Source: Dryomyza anilis
Lineage: Eukaryota > Arthropoda > Insecta > Diptera > Dryomyzidae
NCBI GenBank assembly: GCA_951804985.1
Contig: OX638133.1
Location: forward strand, 7,522,501-7,586,500
Direction: 5' to 3'
DNA: 64,000 nucleotides
In this document: positions 1 to 11,660 of the stretch, in pieces
Numbering within the stretch: position 1 is the stretch's first letter
How the letters are laid out: the number at the start of each line of letters is the position of its first letter
Notes under the pieces: generated by a model
What the model saw: only the letters and a program-made list of their open reading frames with translations
Database searches by the model: none
What the model was told of the DNA's origin: nothing
Translations under genes and position numbers: made by a program

Positions 1-724
1 GCAGTAAAAAATTTGCTCACGTACACTTTGTTTAGCTAAATGCATAAATACTTCGAAAGACGCACATCGAATTAGACAGACAGACATCCAGACAAGCAGT
101 ACGAAACAGAACGAAATGTTGGCCATGGAACAAGCTATACTTGCTGAGAATTTATTCTGACTTTGAGTATATCCTGGAACGTACGTACTCACGTCCGTTG
201 TAATCGAATTGTTTGAGTTTGATTTCTTTTGAATGACATGTTGTGTGCTGACTCAAAAAAGAGTAGCTTGAAGACAAAAATATTTCAATCAAGAAATTCC
301 GAGTAACTTGTTTTATCGTTGTGCTTTCGTTTGAATTTTTTTCTTAGGCTTAGTATTTTTGTTATCTTTTTTTTAGAATACTTGTTTTATTACAAGCAAG
401 TATTTCACTATTGAAACTTGCAAAAGAATCCAAAGCCCAAAATTTGTAATTAAATAGATGTATGGAAAAAACTTTTAAAATACATTTAAACGGAATAATT
501 CTTGATTTTTATAAACATAGTTTCTAGGTTATGAAAAAAAGTAACGCCGGAGTAATTATTCTTGATAATACATTTTTGTTACATAATATATTATATGTAA
601 CAGAAAGGTAGAATTGTTGCTGTTTTCTGCTCAAAATTTTAAGAACAGCTGTTTATATAACTGTTATTGCACTATATATAGTAATCTCTCCGTATCAAGA
701 ATATTTTTTCTTTAATCCTTTCTT
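1..724. other. AT-rich intergenic DNA, nothing recognised
   Basis: No convincing reading frame, RNA gene or element boundary is visible. The stretch is AT-rich and includes short direct and inverted echoes around 380-420 (ACTTG and CAAGT runs) that are too short to interpret. Confidence 0.5.
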
Positions 725-1983
725 CACGCAGAGAAATAATATGGTTGCGACATGATCGGGACAACCATGCTATGGTCTTTACAATCCTACATGGTTGTCA
801 CAATCAAAGTATAGTATTTTCAATTTTATTTCAACAATAATAAGGTCACTAAAATCATATGATAAACCAAAATATGGTTGATAAGAACCATGTTATGATT
901 ACGATAAAGACTGCCACGAACAAAGTATGGTCAATATCTATCATACCATTATATACTGATCATAATATAGTCATTTATTATTTACAACCATATAATTCTC
1001 ACCAACTGGCATTTTTACTCTCCCTTAATCACTTTGATGTTGGCTATGGCGGTGTGCAGTCGAATTTTTTTTTTGTCGTGACAAAGTGTCTTTTAATGTT
1101 TAAAACATCATTATTAACAATAAACATATATCCGAAAGTTAAAACGTTAATTGTTAATGCTTAATATGAAGACAATATAGTTCAAACAAATTTCTATAAA
1201 TAACATTAACTGCTCGTGTTTAATACAAATGTGTATAACAAATTTCAGTGATTAATCGTGTGCTCGCATTGTCTACTTCATGGCGGTGACGCTGTACTTT
1301 ACACGAAAGTTCTTGTGCATCACAGCATCGCACAGAGTACAGCTTCACGAAATTTGCAAAATTGTGTCTTTTATTTAAAAATATATACTTATATAATAAA
1401 AAATTTAGATAAAATAATCATTAATTAAATATGTGTCTTATTTTAATTTCTTTTCAATCCGCTTTTTCAGGAATTTAGGACAATCAAAATATAATAATAT
1501 GATAACTGGTCACGTGGGACCATAGTATGGTTGTATGAAATCGAAATACGATTACCTTAGTATGGTTGTGTGGAATCATACTATACTGACATACTGACAA
1601 CCACAGTATGGTCACTTCCAACCATACTACGGTCACTGATAACCATATTATGGTCACTCACAACCATAGTATGGTCACTGACAACCATAGTATGGTCACT
1701 GACAAACATAGTATGGTCACTGACAAACATAGAATGGTCACTGACAACCACAGTATGGTCACTGACAACCACAGTATGGTTGTGTGAAATCGGCGTATGG
1801 TCACTGAGGACCATGGTATGGTTGTGGAAAATCGTACTATTGTCACTGAGGATCATATTATGGTACGCAATATTGTCACTGAGGATCATATTAGACAAAT
1901 TATATAATTTCCTACAACCATAACCCCCAATAGTATGATGCCCTTCAAATATGATCACCACAACAATGTTTTTTCTCTGCGTG
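725..1983. mobile_element. Terminal-inverted-repeat element with internal minisatellite
   Basis: The left end reads CACGCAGAGAAA and the right end TTTCTCTGCGTG, a 12-bp perfect terminal inverted repeat; similarity continues inward with mismatches through the ATGGTTG/CAACAAT zone. The interior holds a 21-bp tandem array and many scattered CCATAnTATGG motifs. No target-site duplication is evident, so the copy is probably old. No transposase-like frame is present, so it is non-autonomous. The superfamily cannot be assigned. Confidence 0.6.
1560..1860. repeat. 21-bp minisatellite with palindromic core
   Basis: Tandem units close to TATGGTCACTGACAACCATAG follow one another, cleanest at about 1595-1790 and increasingly degenerate on both sides. 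Each unit contains or abuts the palindrome CCATAGTATGG. The array keeps frames open on both strands (repeated VWSLTT or SDHTMV peptides), which is a by-product of a period divisible by three. Confidence 0.85.
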
Positions 1984-1984
1984 C

Positions 1985-2100
1985 ATACACTCTAACAAAC
2001 AGATGGCTTTGATAGACGATAATCGCAAAACAAAGCATAATAGCAAATATTACATTCAAAGCTAGATCGAAGAAAACAACTATTATACGAACACGAGTTC
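1985..2100. repeat. Dispersed repeat fragment, also at 7195-7310
   Basis: The run with ACTCTAACAAACAGATGGCT, CGCAAAACAAAGC and GCAAATATTACA is similar to 7205-7310, where the same blocks recur in the same order and on the same strand. It is probably a fragment of an old dispersed element; ends are not defined. Confidence 0.5.
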
Positions 2101-2125
2101 TTTAAATTTTGTTAATAACAAGTAA

Positions 2126-3911
2126 CTGGGGTAAAGTGGGTAAATAGGGTAAAGTGGGACACATTTTTTATTAAATTCTTTTGAAGGGTCTATTACATAA
2201 ATTGGTGATTGTTCCAACTTTTTGCATTAACAGAAAACTTAAATATTTTTTACAAACTGCTATTTTAGTTATTCGTTTTCATGTTTTGTATTTTTTTCAA
2301 CAAAAAGTCAAATATATTAACGTTCAAAATTTTGCATTTACATAGTCAGAATATTCTGAGTGACAATGAGGAGAGGTGTAGTTGCTGGTCGTCAAGTCCA
2401 CACATTTCACATCGTCAAGTCCACACATTTCAAGGACGTTTTCATATATTGCAGTTCACTAAGTTTTTGGAATTTAATTTCTTCGGCATTTTATTCATGC
2501 AAATTAACAAAATTCTTCTTATTCTGACGAAGTTGTAGAATATTTACCAATGTATTGTTTTCGCTCCTGTTATAGGATCGCTTCTCGGCTTTCTTCTCTA
2601 ATTCAGATAATCTCTCAGGTGAAGTCAACATTTTTCTTTTCATTACCAATTAAATAATTGATATAATATTTGTACTAAAATTACAACAAACATTACTTAA
2701 TTTACGTTTCCCACTTTACCCCAGAAAATGTTTCCTACATTAGCTCAATTTCAAAATTTGAACATAACTTAGCACCATTTAGGCAATGTTGAATTATGTG
2801 CTTATTCCGTTTGTATTTCTAGAGATTTACAACATCCGATTCTTTTAAATATATGTACCTTCCTAATTAAAAACGATAAAAATTCACAATTTTTAAAAAA
2901 CATTTTTTCAAAAACATTTTTTGTTCACTTCTTCTCGAAATATAACGAGTTGGGAAAGTTAGGTCACATGGGTAAGTTCGGTCACATGGGGCGGATTTTT
3001 ATAGTCGGTCGGGCCCGACTATGGACCCTACACCTTTGGTGGAGATATTAATGAGGAATATTTAATTGTATACCTTAATTTTAAATTTTTAATTATGCTG
3101 AACCTCATAATATTATTCATATATCAGAAATTTACGTCTTATATCCCCATAAATTAAAAAAAATTATATAAAGTATAAAAAACTAAAAAAAAAAATTGAA
3201 AAATATAATTGGGCGGACCACGATTATATTTAAAATTTTGAAAGGCTAATATTTCATAGATTTGATTTTAATAATTTACGGATCAAATTTTTACTATGAA
3301 AACCCGGGATATAATGAAAAAAAAAAGTGGGCGGATCACGCCCATTTTTGGACCACATATTTTTAGGTATATTCTAACAATACGTTTTAAATTTTATAAC
3401 TATATCTTGAATACTTTTCGAAATATTAGTTTCGAAAGAGTTATATAAAAGTGACTTGTATGGGAGGTGGGCGTGTCCGTTGACCGATTTTGCTCATTTT
3501 CAAACTCAGTTCCTACTTTTGGCTAAAATATATTGAGACGAAATTTCATCGCATTCTGATCAGTATTTCTCAAGTTATTCTGTATTCGGACAGCAAGACA
3601 GCAAGACAGCAAGACGGACAGACAGACGGACATGGCTAAACGGACTCGGGTAGTTATGCTGATCAAGAATATATATACTTTTCCATACCGGACACGCCTC
3701 CTAAGGGGCGTTACAATATATGCACAAAGTTAATATACCCTGTACCTCATAGGTGTAGGGTATAATAAAAAGGTATTAATATGATAACCATTGATGAAAA
3801 AGTTGATGCCATATTAAAAAACATTGACAATTGTTTTTCTTTTTCTAAGTGCAAAAACATATCCAAAAATTGCAATTTCCCACATTACCCCATGTCCCGT
3901 TTTACCCCAGG
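2126..3911. mobile_element. GGGGTAAAGTGGG-type inverted-repeat element hosting a family-B insert
   Basis: The left end begins CTGGGGTAAAGTGGG and continues GGGTAAAGTGGG after a short gap. The right end, read on the minus strand from 3911, gives CTGGGGTAAAACGGGA followed by GGGGTAATGTGGG, the same arrangement. A further inverted copy CCCACTTTACCCCAG lies at 2710-2724, so 2126-2724 could be a shorter element on its own. The family-B copy at 2945-3768 lies between. No coding potential is seen. Confidence 0.5.
2945..3768 (-). mobile_element. Dispersed repeat family B, near full length
   Basis: On the minus strand it opens with the ATACCC-type motif (plus-strand right end GGTGTAGGGTATA), then TTAACTTTGTGCA, a GTCT/CTGTC microsatellite, TTGATCAGCAT, a GGTGGGCG block and the TATAGTCGG hairpin. 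It closes with the tail whose plus-strand form starts AACGAGTTGGGAAAGTTAGG. The same order of blocks appears at 18114-18870 (+) and 53584-54815 (-). No protein is encoded. The class is unknown to me. Confidence 0.8.
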
Positions 3912-5170
3912 ATCCCTTGTTATTTAATAGTTTATAAATTAACTTTCCAAAATCCTTTTGATAACTAAAGCTAGAATAACACGTTTTATGCAAAACATTA
4001 AAAATCAACTTAATTTTGTCGAATATCAATAAATGAGGCGAAATTTCCTGTTGACGCAATTTTATATCAATTTAAAATGTTTATTTTTGAGCCAGTTTCA
4101 ATACAAAAATTGAAAAAGCATCAACCAAATTGCATCAAATTTTGTGGACGACTCGAACATCAGAAACATACATCAATTTTTGAATTGATGCAAACTGAAA
4201 TTGATACAATTTAGTCAATCGTGTGATTCGAGCTTAAGTAATTTTTTTCTTAATATTCAGATAATAAATTCTAGAATTTAAATTGCATTTTTGTGATATA
4301 AGTGAAATTCTGATATTTTGCTTTCGAGTCGAACACCTCTTTATTTTAAAAGTTTATTTCCTTCGTGTATTGAATCCATTTTAATAATGGTAGTTTGCAC
4401 AACGTCACTGAGGTTATTTTTCGGAGCCCTCCACAATTTGAGCTCTGTGTGTTATATTCTAAATGGTTGGTCATATGGATTAATTCCGATTCCGAATATG
4501 ATGGGATACATTTTATATGTTTGAAGAGAACATCTTCGATTAATCGAATACTTTAAATGGTAGCATCTACTAAAATTTACAATAGCAACTCTACTCTTAT
4601 TCAATATTGAAGATATGATACCTCAGAGTGAAGAATTTTATTATTTTAAAATGTAAAAATTAAAAACTGAAATTTAAGTATTGTAATACAGATTCGGATA
4701 TCATAAAATTATTCTAAAAACAATGAATTAAATATAGATTTATAAATAGAAATATTGTAATTTAATAAAATTAATAAAACTGTTAAATTTTCAACTGTAT
4801 AATACATTTTATCAGAACTTTAAAGTTTCTTTAATCAAATACTATTGACTGCCTTCTTCCATTTCCGTTTCCGCACAGCTCTTCAGGCATTTCCTGTCGT
4901 TGCAGACGATAGCTTCATTTCTGTTGCATTCTGATTAGCAGTTTTCTTTTGCAATTTACTTATTTCTGCCACCACAATATCTTGCGCCAGTTGGTCGTAT
5001 GTTTTTGGTTTTTCTGTTTATATTTTTGTTGGTTCCCACTTCGCATTGTTTACACAAAATCACCGCATTTTTCTTTTCAAGCTTCCGCACATTGTTAAGA
5101 ATAGAATGTGTAAACAAAGCTGCAACACTACAATGTTGTCAACTACAATGAAATAAACGTCAATTGACCA
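3912..5170. other. Intergenic, no gene recognised
   Basis: AT-rich sequence with only short unrelated frames. A weak SINE-tail resemblance at 4424-4500 is listed separately. The blocks around 4840-5110 are less AT-rich but show no start, splice or domain signal. Confidence 0.5.
4424..4500 (-). repeat. Decayed fragment of tRNA-derived SINE body
   Basis: GAGCCCTCCACAATTTGAGC, then GTGTGTTATATT and later CCGATTCCGAAT, follow the order of GAGCTCTCTCACCATTTTGAGC, GCGTGTTATATT and GCCGAATCCGAAC in the SINE at 23968-24285. Only the body survives; the tRNA-like head is missing. Confidence 0.4.
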
Positions 5171-6480
5171 CAATGTCAGTACCATTGTCTATCTGGCTGG
5201 CTGTCTGGCTGGCTGTCAGTGAAGCCATTTGTCTGTAGAGCTGTCTGGCTGTATATCTGACGCAGTCTGTCTGTCTGCATTTCTATCCATTTCAGTTTGC
5301 AGAAGAAATAGAAACAGTTACCAACAAAATAAAAGTCGAAATATAAGAATAACAGATCCTTCAAAGCTGCCAGAAATGCAACGTGTAAAAATCGCATTGT
5401 TCAGATTTTTTATATATGTCGATGAAGATGAAGAAAACGTTGCCGGAATAACATAAAGAAAAGTCAAGAAAAACAAAAAAACATTGAATAATACAACCAG
5501 CAAAATAGTCAAGGAAATTGCAGAAAAAAAATTAGTACAAAAAGGGTTGAAGGGTACCATACCGTTGTAGGTAGCTAAAAACTGACTACGCCGGAATGGT
5601 TTTGAACTTATTAAAGAAACGCGTCACGTGCGCACCATTTCGAGCGGGGTTTATTTTCTTTGGACTTGTTTTGAAGTTATGCTGAAACTACCTACAAATC
5701 TCTCTCATCAGCTCAGTGTCTGTTTCTGTTTCTGCGTCTGGCTGTCTGTCTGCACTTCAGCCTGTCTGATTTTTCTACTTGTCTATTCATCCGTTACGTT
5801 TATCGCCTCATGTCTTCGCATGCTTCAACACAACTTTCATTGCCAAAACCCTACTTTGGCCAAAATGAAAAAAAAGAACTTCCCATCATTTTATGGCTTT
5901 TAAAACCCTTTCGAGTTGTGTTCTGCTTACCGTGTAGATTGTGCAAATGTTGCCGGAGTTTTTGTGTTTTTTAATATTTGTATTGTTGCCATATTCGATG
6001 TTGTTTTTATTGCAGTCATCGTTGTTTCTTACTTTGTATGACTTGGCGCTGAAGTTTAACCAAACAGAAACGTATCCGTTAACGAACTTGCAGCAGTCAG
6101 TCGTCTTTCACTTGAACTCATCAGACAGAGAAAAATGTTTTCTTTGGCATATTCTCCACTTTTTTAAAGCTTCAGATTTTTTTTTTCATCTGCATTTTGT
6201 ACGTGCATTAAATGCATTTTAATAATGAATTTGTGAAATAATGTTTAAAATGTAATCGTTTAAATTTAGATCATATTAAAGCAATGTTTGTCATTCTTTT
6301 CACGTCATTTTGAATCAGAGTTGGTAGAGTTATTACAAATGTGCGAAATACTTCCAGCTTATTATACCTGTACTTTATTTTATTATGTTATCATAATTCC
6401 CTTTCGGATGTTTGGGATTAAAAATAGATTTTACCGTGCAAATAATAAATATTTTTAAGAAACTATTTCAATGTGCTGAT
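5171..6480. other. Intergenic with CTGG/CTGT simple repeats
   Basis: At about 5188-5275 irregular CTGG and CTGT repeats (GGCTGGCTGTCTGGCTGG) dominate. The rest, including frames of 73 to 93 codons on both strands, lacks homologous domains, convincing splice sites or signal peptides. It could hold regulatory DNA upstream of the hexamerin, but nothing specific is visible. Confidence 0.45.
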
Positions 6481-6499
6481 TTTCTCATAGAAAACAACA

Positions 6500-7430
6500 A
6501 TGTCTACACGGATAGAAAAATGTATCATAAGGAATCAAGAAATATACGGAGTGATATACATCTAAACGAACCAGTTTCTAAATTTTAAAAGACATATTCA
6601 TTTAGATATCAAAAAGTAACTAAGAGCTTTTATTCTTATGTTTTTCTTCCCTAAATTTAAGGAACATGTGTAAATTTATGTATTGGTTTCTTCGATGATG
6701 CTTTGAAGTAATATTCGCTCTCTTGATATGTCCGTCCTTCATCGGCATCTGTGTGTGAGTCTGTTGAAATGAGGCAAGGAACTAATAGCAGTTATTCTTG
6801 ATATGCAGAGGTTCATTTCTAGGTATCAACAAAGTAACTAAGAACAATTATTCTTGTATGGAAGGAATCAAAAAATACACATAGTGATATACAGCTAAAC
6901 GGACACCTTCAAAATTTTAAGAAACATATTCACTTAAAAACCTCTAGTGGTCCAAAAAAAAAAAAATGGGTCAATGCAATATCTCAATAAGCTTTATCAG
7001 CTCCTCAAATTACATTTAAATCGAAAAGGTGAAACTCAAAATTTACTTTTTTTGGTCGATTTGGTGTGGAATGGCCCATATAGGTAATTTATTTATTTTT
7101 TAATTATGATTTACATAATTAAATTCTTTGTTACTTTTTTCTACCTAAGACATTGATCTTTGCCAATCAAGAAAATTTCCTCTTAGTTACTTTTAACATA
7201 TCGACAGACGCACTAACAAATAGATGGCTATTAAAGAAGGACATCGCAAAACAAAGCTTAAATAGCGAATATTACAGACAAAGCAAGAAAGAAGAAAACA
7301 AAAACGGTGTTCTTTTAATTTCATTTGTGTTGATTTCTCATTGCAAAATCAAGGATAATATTTCTAGTTTACTTTTAGATACTATGACAATTTGATTTCT
7401 TAACATTCAGATGATAAATACTAGAAATTA
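6500..7430. repeat. Old repeat with internal direct duplication
   Basis: The block GGAATCAAGAAATATACGGA, GTGATATACATCTAAACG and ACATATTCA at about 6530-6645 recurs about 330 bp downstream at about 6857-6950. AGTAACTAAGA motifs occur at 6615 and 6830, and the inverse TCTTAGTTACTTTTAA at 7181. The 3' part (7205-7310) matches 1985-2100. A fragment of another element (6951-7081) is embedded. Confidence 0.5.
6951..7081 (+). mobile_element. 3'-end fragment of GGGCCATTCC inverted-repeat element
   Basis: AAATCGAAAAGGTGAAACTC, then TTTTTTTGGTCGATTTGG and TGTGGAATGGCCCATATA match the right end of the complete element at 41505-42167. The left half is absent, so this is a truncated copy. Confidence 0.7.
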
Positions 7431-7442
7431 ACACTTTGAAGA

Positions 7443-7592
7443 TCGCCATTGTTTGCCGAGAGGAAGCTCGGCATAGAAAGACATTTTATATTCAAAGAGG
7501 TTGAGAGTCCCATCATAGATTTGAACCTGTGCTACGGGACCTTTCGGGGCTCGCAGTCCTGCGCATAATCACCGAGCCAACGACGCTCAGAT
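7443..7592 (-). mobile_element. Degraded tRNA-derived SINE
   Basis: On the minus strand it reads GTTGGCTCGGTGATTATGCG, then GGACTGCGAGCC, GAAAGGTCCC and a B-box-like CAGGTTCAAATC. This is the same head as the intact SINE at 60908-61220 but with many substitutions. The body stops near 7443, where GCCGAGAGGAAGC corresponds to the GCCGAGAGGTAGC block of the intact copies. Confidence 0.65.
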
Positions 7593-7599
7593 TAATTTA

Positions 7600-8100
7600 A
7601 GATTATTTAAAAGTTTTCAGGGTGATTAAATTTTACTAATCTATAATTGCTTTATAAATTGTTTTTCATGAGGTTTACCATAATTTACCAATATTGTAAA
7701 AACCTAAAAAAATTTAATTGTGCTAAAAAACTCAAATTCAATTCTCTTATCCATTCGTAGATATTCCCATAAAAAAAGATTACCGTAATTTTCAGGATTT
7801 AAAAACCCTGGTAACCTCAGAATCAATGTAAACGTTAACAGCATATTAAATCTTACTAACTTCTTTACATCAATTCACAAATGTTCCTTGCATACGATTA
7901 GGGAAATGTTAATATTAGTTATGAAATCTACTAAATTTTGGCTTTTAAAAAAATATTTTCCCTAAATGACCTGTTTTGTTGATATTCAAAAACCTGCATA
8001 TAAAAATAATTATACAATCAATAGATTAACATTCGACTAACCTTCATCTACGCTGGGTGCATTTATTGCATATATTGTATTTAAAACAAAATAATAAAAA
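7600..8100. other. Distal hexamerin upstream region, nothing specific
   Basis: AT-rich sequence between the SINE relic and the hexamerin promoter. No element ends, reading frames or strong binding motifs are evident. Confidence 0.4.
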
Positions 8101-8110
8101 TATTTTAAAA

Positions 8111-8273
8111 TAGATAATCTTTACCAAAGAATTCAATAAAAATAAGCGCATATGTCTTATCGGCTTTCATATGTTTCACAATGTCTGTGCCATTTAAAGG
8201 TCAACATATTTTACTTGCAGACAACCTAAAACTATACTGATTACAAAAACAAATTGGCACTGCAATAGATAAG
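8111..8273. promoter_or_regulatory. GATA-motif cluster upstream of hexamerin
   Basis: Three GATA-type motifs precede the gene: AGATAA near 8112-8117, GATAAG on the minus strand at 8156-8161, and AGATAAG at 8267-8273, directly before the TATA box. GATA factors such as Serpent are known activators of fat-body genes in flies, and larval serum proteins are made in fat body. The motif positions are seen; their use is inferred. Confidence 0.5.
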
Positions 8274-8280
8274 AATTTGG

Positions 8281-8317
8281 TATAAAAACCAAATTTAAGT
8301 TCGAGAAAATTAACAGT
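8281..8317 (+). promoter_or_regulatory. Hexamerin core promoter (TATA and initiator)
   Basis: TATAAAA at 8281-8287 is followed about 32 bp later by an initiator-like ACAGTC around 8313-8318. This spacing matches arthropod TATA-initiator promoters and gives a 5' leader of about 50 nt before the start codon at 8363. No ATG occurs in that leader. Confidence 0.75.
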
Positions 8318-8362
8318 CTTTAGGCATTGGAACACATCGTCTGATCCGGAGCAGTTGTCAAA

Positions 8363-10776
8363 ATGAAGTTAGCACTCGTTCTTTTGGCTCTTGTGGGCAT
8401 TGTTGCCGCAAGCAGCATCCACACTGGCTTCCATAGCACCAACAAGGTTCAAATCGCCGATAAGGACTTCTTAGAGAAACAAAAGTTTTTGTTCGAAATT
8501 GTTTACCGCGTCGAGGATCCTTTAATGTTTGAAGAATGGATCAAGTACGGACAGAAACTCATTGTCGACAAATCCCACTACACTGTAAGTTTCAGAAACC
8601 TTAATTTTAAAGCATATCACTTAACAGGGTTGTGTTCATTTAGCACTTCGACATGAACATGGAGAAGTTCTACGAATCATACAAGATGGGAGCACTCTTG
8701 CCAAAAGGTGAATTCTTCGGCGCCCTCGCCAAGACCCACCACAAGCAAGTCTTCGGTCTATTCAACTTCTTCTACCACGCCAAGGACTGGGAAACTTTCC
8801 TCCACAATGTCTGCTGGGCTCGCATCCATGTTAACGAAGGCATGTTTGTCTATGCTCTTACTTTGGCTGTCATCCACCGCGACGACTTCCACGGCTTGAT
8901 GCTTCCTTCGATCTACGAAATCTTCCCACAGTATTTCTTCAACAGCAAATTCGTGTATGAGGCCGAGAAGTTCGATTACGATGTCTGGAGCAAGTACATC
9001 ATGTACGAGAAGGAATTGTATGATGTCTACTACAAGGACAACAAATACTACAGCGACAACTATTTCTACATGAAGGACTGGAAGATGTGGCAATGGTGGA
9101 AACTGATGGGACTCGGTGAACACTGGTACTCCGAAGACAAGTTCATGCTCCGTGAAAACATCTACGAATTCAACCAGGATTCCAAGTGGACTTCCATGAT
9201 GAAGGACATGAAAATGTGGTACATGCCAGTCGACTACACCCGTGATATCGATATGTACAACGAACACTCCACTTTGTCGTATTTCACTGAAGATTTGGGC
9301 TGGAACGCATACTGGTACTATTTCAACATGGACTACGCTTTCTTCTTGGATGGCAAGACCTTCGGATTGAACAAGGACCGTCGTGGTGAATACTGGCTGT
9401 TCACTGTCCAACAACTTTTGTCTCGTTACTACATGGAACGTCTGTCTCATGGATTCGGTGATATTCCTGAATTCTCATGGTACTCCCAAATTGAACACGG
9501 TTATGATTCAGAACTTATCTCTTACAATGGCGTTGGCTTCAGTTACCGCAAGAATTATTGGGAAGTCCAAACATACGGCAACTTTGATATGTTGAACAAC
9601 ATCAAAAGCACCGTCAATCGTATTTATGATATCATCGATCTGGGTTACTACAAGATGCACGACGGTACCGTAATTGATATGCGCAAACCCGAATCAATTG
9701 AATTTATTGGTAACCTCATGCAAGGAAACATCGACACCTTCGATAAATATTTCTTCACCTATTGGTACATGCTCTCCCATATGTACTTCGCTGATGTTGA
9801 CTACACTGCCACCGAAGTGTATCCAAATGTTTTATTGAACTTCGAGACCATGATGCGTGATCCTATGTTCTACATATTCTACAAGAAAATCGCTGATGTG
9901 TTCTACCGCTTTAAGTACAACTTCACACCATACACCCACGAGGAACTTGCCTTCCCTGGAGTGCACATTAAGGATGTTTATGTTGATGAATTAGTAACAT
10001 ACTTCGATTTGGTTGATTTTGATGTGACCAACTTGTTGAACGACAAAATTTACTTCGTTGATGGACAATTTGTATGGGACAAGGCCTTATTTGCACGTCA
10101 AATGCGTCTCAATCACAAGCCATTCCACTTCGATTTCACTATCGAATCTGACAAGATCCACAAGGTTGTCGTCCGCACTTTCCTTGGACCTAAGTTCGAT
10201 GAATTCGGACGCATGATTTCCATTGCTGATAACCGTGAAAACTTCATGGAACTCGATGAATTCGTATACGACTTGGTTGCTGGAGAGAACAAGTTCAAGC
10301 GCTCCTCAGATGACTTCTACTGGACCGTCAAGGATCGCACAACCTATGCAGAACTTTACCGCTACGTTATGATGGCATTCGATGGCAAATACGAATTCCC
10401 ATTGGACTTAACTGAGGCACACTGTGGATTCCCAGATCGTTTGATCTTGCCCCACGGTTGGACCAAGGGTATGCCAATGCAAATGTTCTTCATGGTAACC
10501 CCATATATTGCCGATCACGAACAATTCTCAACCTATGATTACACTTACTCTTGCGGCATTGGATCCGGTACTCGTCACATTGATAACTTGCCATTCGGCT
10601 ATCCATTCGATCGTGTTATCGATGAATACGAATTCTTCGTGCCCAACATGTACTTCAAGGATGTAAAGATCTTCCACGAAAACACTTTCGAGACTTACTT
10701 CGAAAAGTACGAACATTACGGTAACTTCGATTATGCATTCTTCAAGGACTACTACACCACATACTTCAAACATTAA
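8363..10776 (+). CDS. Lsp1: Larval serum protein 1 / arylphorin-type hexamerin
   Basis: Coding join 8363-8584 and 8644-10776 around a 59-bp phase-0 GT-AG intron (donor GTAAGT, acceptor TTTAG) gives 784 residues. Residues 1-16 are a signal peptide (MKLALVLLALVGIVAA). The hemocyanin-like N, middle and C domains follow in order. Recognisable hexamerin stretches include EGMFVYALTLAVIHRDD (139-155), GMPMQMFFMVTPY (about 683-695) and GYPFDR (726-731) followed by PNMYFKDVKIFH. Tyr and Phe are strikingly abundant, as in arylphorins. These proteins assemble as hexamers, are secreted by larval fat body into haemolymph and serve as amino-acid stores for metamorphosis; they do not carry oxygen. A sequon N-F-T lies at about 500. 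Codon use favours C/G-ending codons compared with the surroundings, as expected for very high expression. Length is close to the family norm. The subtype (alpha, beta or gamma) cannot be settled here. Confidence 0.97.
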
Positions 10777-10934
10777 ATAATATTTTTAAAAATGTTATGA
10801 TATTGATTTGAATTCATATTTGGCCAAGAGTAAAATATATACATGTTTTAGTACTGTGATGTGGTGGTAATGTTTATAGTTATCATCATGTGTAATTTAG
10901 GTTTTAAGAGAAAAAGCATTAAAAAGAACAAAAA

Positions 10935-10940
10935 AATAAA
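10935..10940 (+). terminator. Hexamerin polyadenylation signal
   Basis: AATAAA occurs about 160 bp after the stop codon and is the first canonical hexamer downstream of the gene. It would give a compact 3' UTR. Confidence 0.65.
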
Positions 10941-11029
10941 GCAAATAATTGTCAAGTGCAATTAAAAAAAAATATATGGTAATTTTTATTTCTTTCGAAG
11001 TGTTTGAATTTACTGCCTAAACGTAAAAA

Positions 11030-11660
11030 TGTATAGGTTTAGTTTGGTTAGCCCTTTGTAACATCCAGAAGGAGTCATATTCGGTATGAAAAAGTATATA
11101 TATTTTTGATCAGCATGATCTCCTTTGTCGATCAGCGATATGTCTGTCTGTTCATCTGTCCATCTGCTGAAAAACTAGAAGATCTTATTTAGATTATTTA
11201 TATACAAACGCTGTCTGTTACAGATTATGGGTTGTTATAGGAACTCTTATGCTCAAATACCTCATATTACACTGACATCTCCTGGTGAATTTTATTTTAT
11301 ATCGCCTAATGTAATCTTTTTTGTTCAAATATTTATGGACTTTATGCTCAAATATATAAAAATAATGTTTTTCCCACGAAAGGACTTGTGGGTCCCGAAA
11401 TAGATATCGAAATTCGGTACATTTCGTATATATGGGAACACAAATGATAGGAATTCTGTCAAGATTGCAAGTTTGTAGTTGTTTTCAACATTAGTATATC
11501 CTGGGGTCTCTTTAAAAGGTAACCACACGCATTATCACATATGTGTAGGGTACAGCTATATTGCTATATCTTTCATAATTCCTACTATTACCAACTATCA
11601 AAATTTCTCTACATCCAAATTTTCCATGTTGCCTTAACTTATTACCGTTTTACTTTTATT
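11030..11660 (+). mobile_element. Degenerate family-A dispersed repeat
   Basis: Blocks appear in family order: TTAGTTTGGTTAGCCCTTTG, ATTCGGTATGAAAAAGTATA, TTTGATCAGCATGA, CTGTCTGTTCATCTGTCC, CGAAATTCGGTACA, GGTAACCACACG and CATATGTGTAGGGTA. The tail is recognisable as CCATGTTGCCTTAACTTATT. It begins about 250 bp after the hexamerin stop codon. No coding sequence. Confidence 0.75.

Noticed and set aside
1570..1961. Overlapping repetitive ORFs on both strands (VWSLTT and SDHTMV peptides)
   Set aside because: They are translations of a 21-bp minisatellite whose period keeps frames open; no start context or domain.
8758..9450. 230-codon minus-strand ORF
   Set aside because: Antisense shadow of the hexamerin coding exon, produced by its codon bias.
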